A stretch of 18,496 nucleotides of DNA, taken from positions 1 to 18,496 of the forward strand of contig CAZAQB010000065.1 in assembly GCA_964487155.1 (NCBI GenBank), written 5' to 3'. Numbering within the stretch: the stretch's first letter is position 1; every line of letters begins with the position of its first letter. The notes under the pieces were generated by a model. It was not told where the DNA came from and ran no database searches. It saw nothing but the letters and a program-made list of their open reading frames with translations. This document shows positions 15,816-18,496 of the stretch, in pieces. The DNA is from CAZAQB01 sp964487155 (GTDB lineage Bacteria > Pseudomonadota > Gammaproteobacteria > Nitrococcales > Nitrococcaceae). The position numbers and the translations under genes are program-made.

Positions 15816-16796
15816 ATGTACGAGAGCTATTTCGGCCTGGCGGAGAAACCCTTCGCCATCTCGCCGGATCCCCAGTACCTGTACCTGAGTCAGCGCCACC
15901 GGGAGGGGCTGGCCCACCTGCTGTTCGGCGTCCAGGAGCGCGGCGGCTTCGTGCAGCTCACCGGCGAGGTGGGCACGGGTAAGACGCTGCTGGCCCGGGC
16001 ACTGATCGAGCAGCTGCCGGACAATGTCCGGCTCGCCTACGTCTACAATCCGCCCCGTACCGTGCGGGAACTGCTGGACGCGGTGTTCCAGGAGCTGGAC
16101 ATCGAGCCCCCCGCGCGCCGCCACAGCGTGCGCGATCTCACCGACCGGCTGAACGAATACCTGCTGCAGGGCCACGCCCGGGGCCACACCACGGTGGTGG
16201 TGGTGGATGAGGCCCAGACGCTGTCCACGGACCTGATCGAGCAGCTGCGCCTGCTCACCAACCTGGAAACCCACAAGACCAAGCTGCTGCAGATCATCAT
16301 GATGGGCCAGCCGGAGCTGCAGGACCTGCTGGCCCGCCCCCAACTGCGCCAGGTGGCTCAGCGCATCACGGCCCGCTACCACCTGGAGCCGCTGGATTCC
16401 CGGGAGACCGGCGAGTACATCCGCCACCGCCTGGCGGTGGCCGGCTGCCGCCGGCCGCTGTTCAGCGCCGGCGCGGTAAGCGTGGTCCATCGGGAGTCCC
16501 GGGGTGTACCGCGGCTGATCAACGTGATCTGCGACCGCACCCTGCTGGGCGCCTACGCCGCCGGGCACAACTCCATAGACGCCCGGATCGCCCGACAGGC
16601 GGCCCGGGAGGTGGCCGGCCGCCCGCCGCCGCGGCGGCGGGCGGCCCTGGTGGCGCTGGCGGCGGCCGGGATCGCCCTGGTGGCGCTGCTGGGCTGGCCG
16701 CTGGTGAGCGGCCTGCTGGACGCCGGGCGGCTGCCCTGGGGCGAGCCGGCGGCCCCGGAGGCGGCGGCGGGCCCCTCGTCGGCGGAGGTGCGCTGA
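15816..16796 (+). CDS. gspA: GspA/ExeA-type AAA ATPase
   Basis: A 326-residue inner-membrane ATPase of the ExeA/GspA family. The N-terminal MYESYFGLAEKPFAISPDP is the family hallmark. Walker A is GEVGTGKT (50-57), Walker B is VVVVDEAQ (127-134), with sensor-like MMGQPEL (162-168) and arginine-rich AQRITARYHLEPL (181-193). One TM segment (about 276-298) follows the ATPase domain. In Aeromonas, ExeA with ExeB helps insert the type II secretin through peptidoglycan. Unlike full-length ExeA, this protein ends about 28 residues after the TM and lacks the C-terminal peptidoglycan-binding domain. The ATG at 15816 fits the conserved start; the Shine-Dalgarno is poor. gspB begins one base after its stop. 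Confidence 0.88.
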   Translation: MYESYFGLAEKPFAISPDPQYLYLSQRHREGLAHLLFGVQERGGFVQLTGEVGTGKTLLARALIEQLPDNVRLAYVYNPPRTVRELLDAVFQELDIEPPARRHSVRDLTDRLNEYLLQGHARGHTTVVVVDEAQTLSTDLIEQLRLLTNLETHKTKLLQIIMMGQPELQDLLARPQLRQVAQRITARYHLEPLDSRETGEYIRHRLAVAGCRRPLFSAGAVSVVHRESRGVPRLINVICDRTLLGAYAAGHNSIDARIARQAAREVAGRPPPRRRAALVALAAAGIALVALLGWPLVSGLLDAGRLPWGEPAAPEAAAGPSSAEVR

Positions 16797-16797
16797 A

Positions 16798-17511
16798 GTG
16801 TCCTACATCCTGGATGCCCTGAAACGCTCGGAGCGGGAGCGGCGGGGACAGGGTCGGGCCAAGGATCCACTGCTGGAGGGCGCAGCTCCCTCGCCAGCCC
16901 CCTCCCGGCCGCTGTGGCCGGTGCTGCTGGGCCTGGCACTGCTGGCCAACGCCGGGGTACTAGCGGGCTACCTGCTGCTGCGCGAGCCGGCTTCGCCGCC
17001 CCCGCCCCACACCGCGGCGCCCGTGCGCCAGGCGCCCGCGGCGCAGCCCAGCCCGCCCCAAGCACCACCCCGGACCCAGGAGGCGCCCTCCCCGGCCCGC
17101 ACCGAGGGGCCTGCGCAGCCGCCGGACCCCCCGCCCCCAGCCTCGGCCTCCCCTGAGCCGCCGCGCCCCGCGGCACCGGCGGATGCGGAACCGCCACCGC
17201 AGCAGGCGGCCACTCGGAGCGCCCCCGCCGCCGAGCCAAGCGCCAGCCCGGCGCCGGCGTCTCCCTCAGCACCCTGGGAGAGCCTGCCGTACCTGGAGGA
17301 GCTGCCCGCCGAATTTCGCAGCTCCGTCCCCGAGATGACCGTCGACGTGCACGTGTTCACAGACGATCCGGCACGGCGATTTATCCTGCTGGATCTGCGC
17401 CGCTACCGGGAGGGCGATCAGCTGCCCAGCGGAGCGCGGCTGCTGCACATCACCCCGGAGGGCATCGCGCTGGCGTGGCAGGGGCGCCGCTTCCGGCTCG
17501 GTACCCGATGA
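16798..17511 (+). CDS. gspB: GspB-type secretion assembly protein
   Basis: A 237-residue bitopic membrane protein. The N-terminus (M)SYILDALKRSERER is the GspB signature. One TM segment (about 39-61) is followed by a long Pro/Ala-rich periplasmic linker (about 63-160) and a C-terminal T2SSB-type domain (about 165-235) with PEMTVDVHVFTDDPARRFIL and GDQLPSGARLLHITPEGIALAW. GspB partners GspA in placing the secretin. The GTG start is one base after the gspA stop, with GGAGG about 10 bases upstream, inside gspA. The stop overlaps the ATG of the next gene (ATGA). No other type II secretion gene is in the window. Confidence 0.9.
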   Translation: MSYILDALKRSERERRGQGRAKDPLLEGAAPSPAPSRPLWPVLLGLALLANAGVLAGYLLLREPASPPPPHTAAPVRQAPAAQPSPPQAPPRTQEAPSPARTEGPAQPPDPPPPASASPEPPRPAAPADAEPPPQQAATRSAPAAEPSASPAPASPSAPWESLPYLEELPAEFRSSVPEMTVDVHVFTDDPARRFILLDLRRYREGDQLPSGARLLHITPEGIALAWQGRRFRLGTR

Positions 17512-18173
17512 GTGGCCTGGGGCTCGTGGAGGGTGTGGCTCTGGGCCTGCTGCTGGCCGGTCTGGCCCTGCTGGGCTTGGGTCTGCGCCAGCTGCGCCGG
17601 CGGCGCCCGCTGCGGGCCGGGGTGGAGGGGCTCGGGGGCGGTGGGCTGCTGGCTGTCGGCCTCGCCGTGGGTGCCGCAGCACTGAACCTGCACACCTACC
17701 AGCGCCTCACCGCCGAGCGACCCCTGGCCGAGTTGCACTTCCAGGCCCTGGCGCCCCAGCGCTACCACGTGCTGCTGGAGAAGCCCGGCAGCGACGCTGG
17801 CTCCATCTACGAACTCCAGGGCGACCAGTGGCAGCTGGAAGGGCGGCTGCTGAAATGGACCGGCCCCGCGACCCTGCTGGGCCTGGATCCGCGCTTCCGG
17901 CTGGAACGGCTGCAGGGACGCTACGCGGACGCCAACCAGGCCCGGGTGCGCCGCCCCAGCGTCCACGACCTGACCCCGCCCCAGGGACTGGATCTGGGCC
18001 GACTGGCGCACAGCTACTCCGGCTGGCTGCCCCTGGTGGACGCGCTCTACGGCACCGCCACCTACCTGCCCATGGCCGACGGCGCCCGCTTTGCGGTGGC
18101 CGTGGGCGCACAGGGGCTCATCGCCCGGCCGCTGAACCGGGAGGCGGAGAAGGCGGTGGAGGGGTGGCGCTAG
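17508..18173 (+). CDS. Uncharacterised two-TM membrane protein overlapping gspB
   Basis: A 221-residue protein. Two hydrophobic segments (about 8-26 and 43-62) are separated by a basic stretch (RQLRRRRPLRAG), followed by a soluble domain of about 155 residues. That domain contains LHFQALAPQRYHVLLEKPG, YELQGDQWQLEGRLLKW, LGLDPRFRLERLQGRYAD and YLPMADGARFAVAVGAQGLIARP. I recall similar proteins in gammaproteobacteria labelled cation/multidrug efflux pump, but two TM segments and no transporter motif do not support that name. The ATG at 17508 overlaps the gspB TGA by one reading step (ATGA), suggesting translational coupling. The function is unknown; the context suggests a link to envelope or secretion assembly. 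Confidence 0.85.
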   Translation: MSGLGLVEGVALGLLLAGLALLGLGLRQLRRRRPLRAGVEGLGGGGLLAVGLAVGAAALNLHTYQRLTAERPLAELHFQALAPQRYHVLLEKPGSDAGSIYELQGDQWQLEGRLLKWTGPATLLGLDPRFRLERLQGRYADANQARVRRPSVHDLTPPQGLDLGRLAHSYSGWLPLVDALYGTATYLPMADGARFAVAVGAQGLIARPLNREAEKAVEGWR

Positions 18174-18204
18174 CGCGAGCCTGGCGACCCGGTGCTCTCT
18201 GCAT

Positions 18205-18230
18205 GCTGGGTTTCGCACGCTCAACCCAGC
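18205..18230. repeat. GC hairpin repeat, GCTGGGTT/AACCCAGC type
   Basis: GCTGGGTT (18205-18212) and AACCCAGC (18223-18230) form a perfect 8-bp stem around TCGCACGCTC, followed by CTACG. It lies 31 bases after the stop of the preceding gene and may act in 3'-end formation. It belongs to the hairpin family seen at 363-430 and 1061-1087. A degenerate relative is at 303-330. Confidence 0.65.
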
Positions 18231-18277
18231 CTACGAGGCTACGGGGGCGGCAAGGGAACGCGCAGGCCGGCGCGTAG

Positions 18278-18299
18278 GCTGGGATGGAGCGGCGGAATC
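18278..18299. repeat. Broken half-copy of the hairpin repeat
   Basis: GCTGGGATGGAGCG (18278-18291) matches 363-376 exactly, but the expected second arm is replaced after AATC. It looks like a truncated remnant of the repeat. Confidence 0.5.
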
Positions 18300-18417
18300 A
18301 CTGTTTCGTTGATCAGGTGATTGGTTGATTGGGCAGCACCCTCGCGGGTATGCATGTTCCAGAGGCCTCGGGATCTCGCGGCGACGCGGGGAGCTGCTTT
18401 TCCTGCACGCGGGCCAC

Positions 18418-18444
18418 GGTGGGCAGAGTGAAGCGAAGCCCACC
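18418..18444. repeat. GC hairpin repeat, GGTGGGC/GCCCACC type
   Basis: GGTGGGC (18418-18424) and GCCCACC (18438-18444) flank AGAGTGAAGCGAA, a variant of the family loop. The 323-bp tail 18174-18496 otherwise shows short TTGAT-containing direct repeats near 18309-18330 and no credible gene. Confidence 0.6.
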
Positions 18445-18496
18445 ATCTTCGGTAAGATTCGATCCCCGCCTCACCGGACCGCCCGGTCCTCCTCCG

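Noticed and set aside
18231..18446. A 71-residue minus-strand ORF at the right end
   Set aside because: Its start region is translated hairpin repeat and the rest has no recognisable features or Shine-Dalgarno.

Overview
This is a GC-rich (roughly 70% G+C) chromosomal stretch of a gammaproteobacterium. Evidence is the AcpH/RhlB/RNase T/Grx4 complement, a GspA-GspB pair, and the order argG, pyrC, rnt, grxD, which I recall also from Pseudomonas. Codon use and repeats would suit a Chromatiales/Ectothiorhodospiraceae-type organism, but the sequence alone does not fix the genus. Sixteen protein genes are supported. I see no tRNA, rRNA, CRISPR array or transposase gene.

Layout. Positions 1-1309 are a repeat-rich zone around one small gene (DUF1841 family). 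It holds a heptamer array, several GC hairpins, an REP-like element and a 186-189 bp inverted repeat of about 95% identity that brackets the gene. From 5459 down to 1310 on the minus strand runs an apparent operon: argG, then a membrane PAS-GGDEF-EAL c-di-GMP protein, then a GFA/CENP-V zinc protein, with both junctions being GTGA start/stop overlaps. A 359-bp intergenic region with nested inverted repeats separates it from pyrC (+). rnt (+) and grxD (-) converge on one symmetric hairpin that contains both stop codons. rhlB and an HDOD protein follow on the plus strand.

acpH (10791) is preceded by a 167-bp MITE-like palindrome with a 4-bp target duplication. The element ends five bases before the acpH start codon. 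Next come a membrane-anchored protein of unknown function with a possible Sm-like C-terminus (11575-12846), two overlapping PaaI-type thioesterase paralogues on the minus strand, and on the plus strand a triple-BON protein and an EamA transporter joined by a five-codon minicistron. The right end carries gspA-gspB and a translationally overlapped two-TM protein. The last 320 bp again hold the hairpin repeats seen at the left end.

Most genes are core functions: arginine and pyrimidine synthesis, RNA processing and decay, Fe-S/glutaredoxin, ACP recycling and secretion assembly. The less ordinary points are the c-di-GMP enzyme coupled to argG, the acpH-proximal mobile element, the covarying hairpin repeat family, and the uncharacterised membrane proteins at 11575-12846 and 17508-18173. 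I did not find a convincing new defence or mobile gene system.
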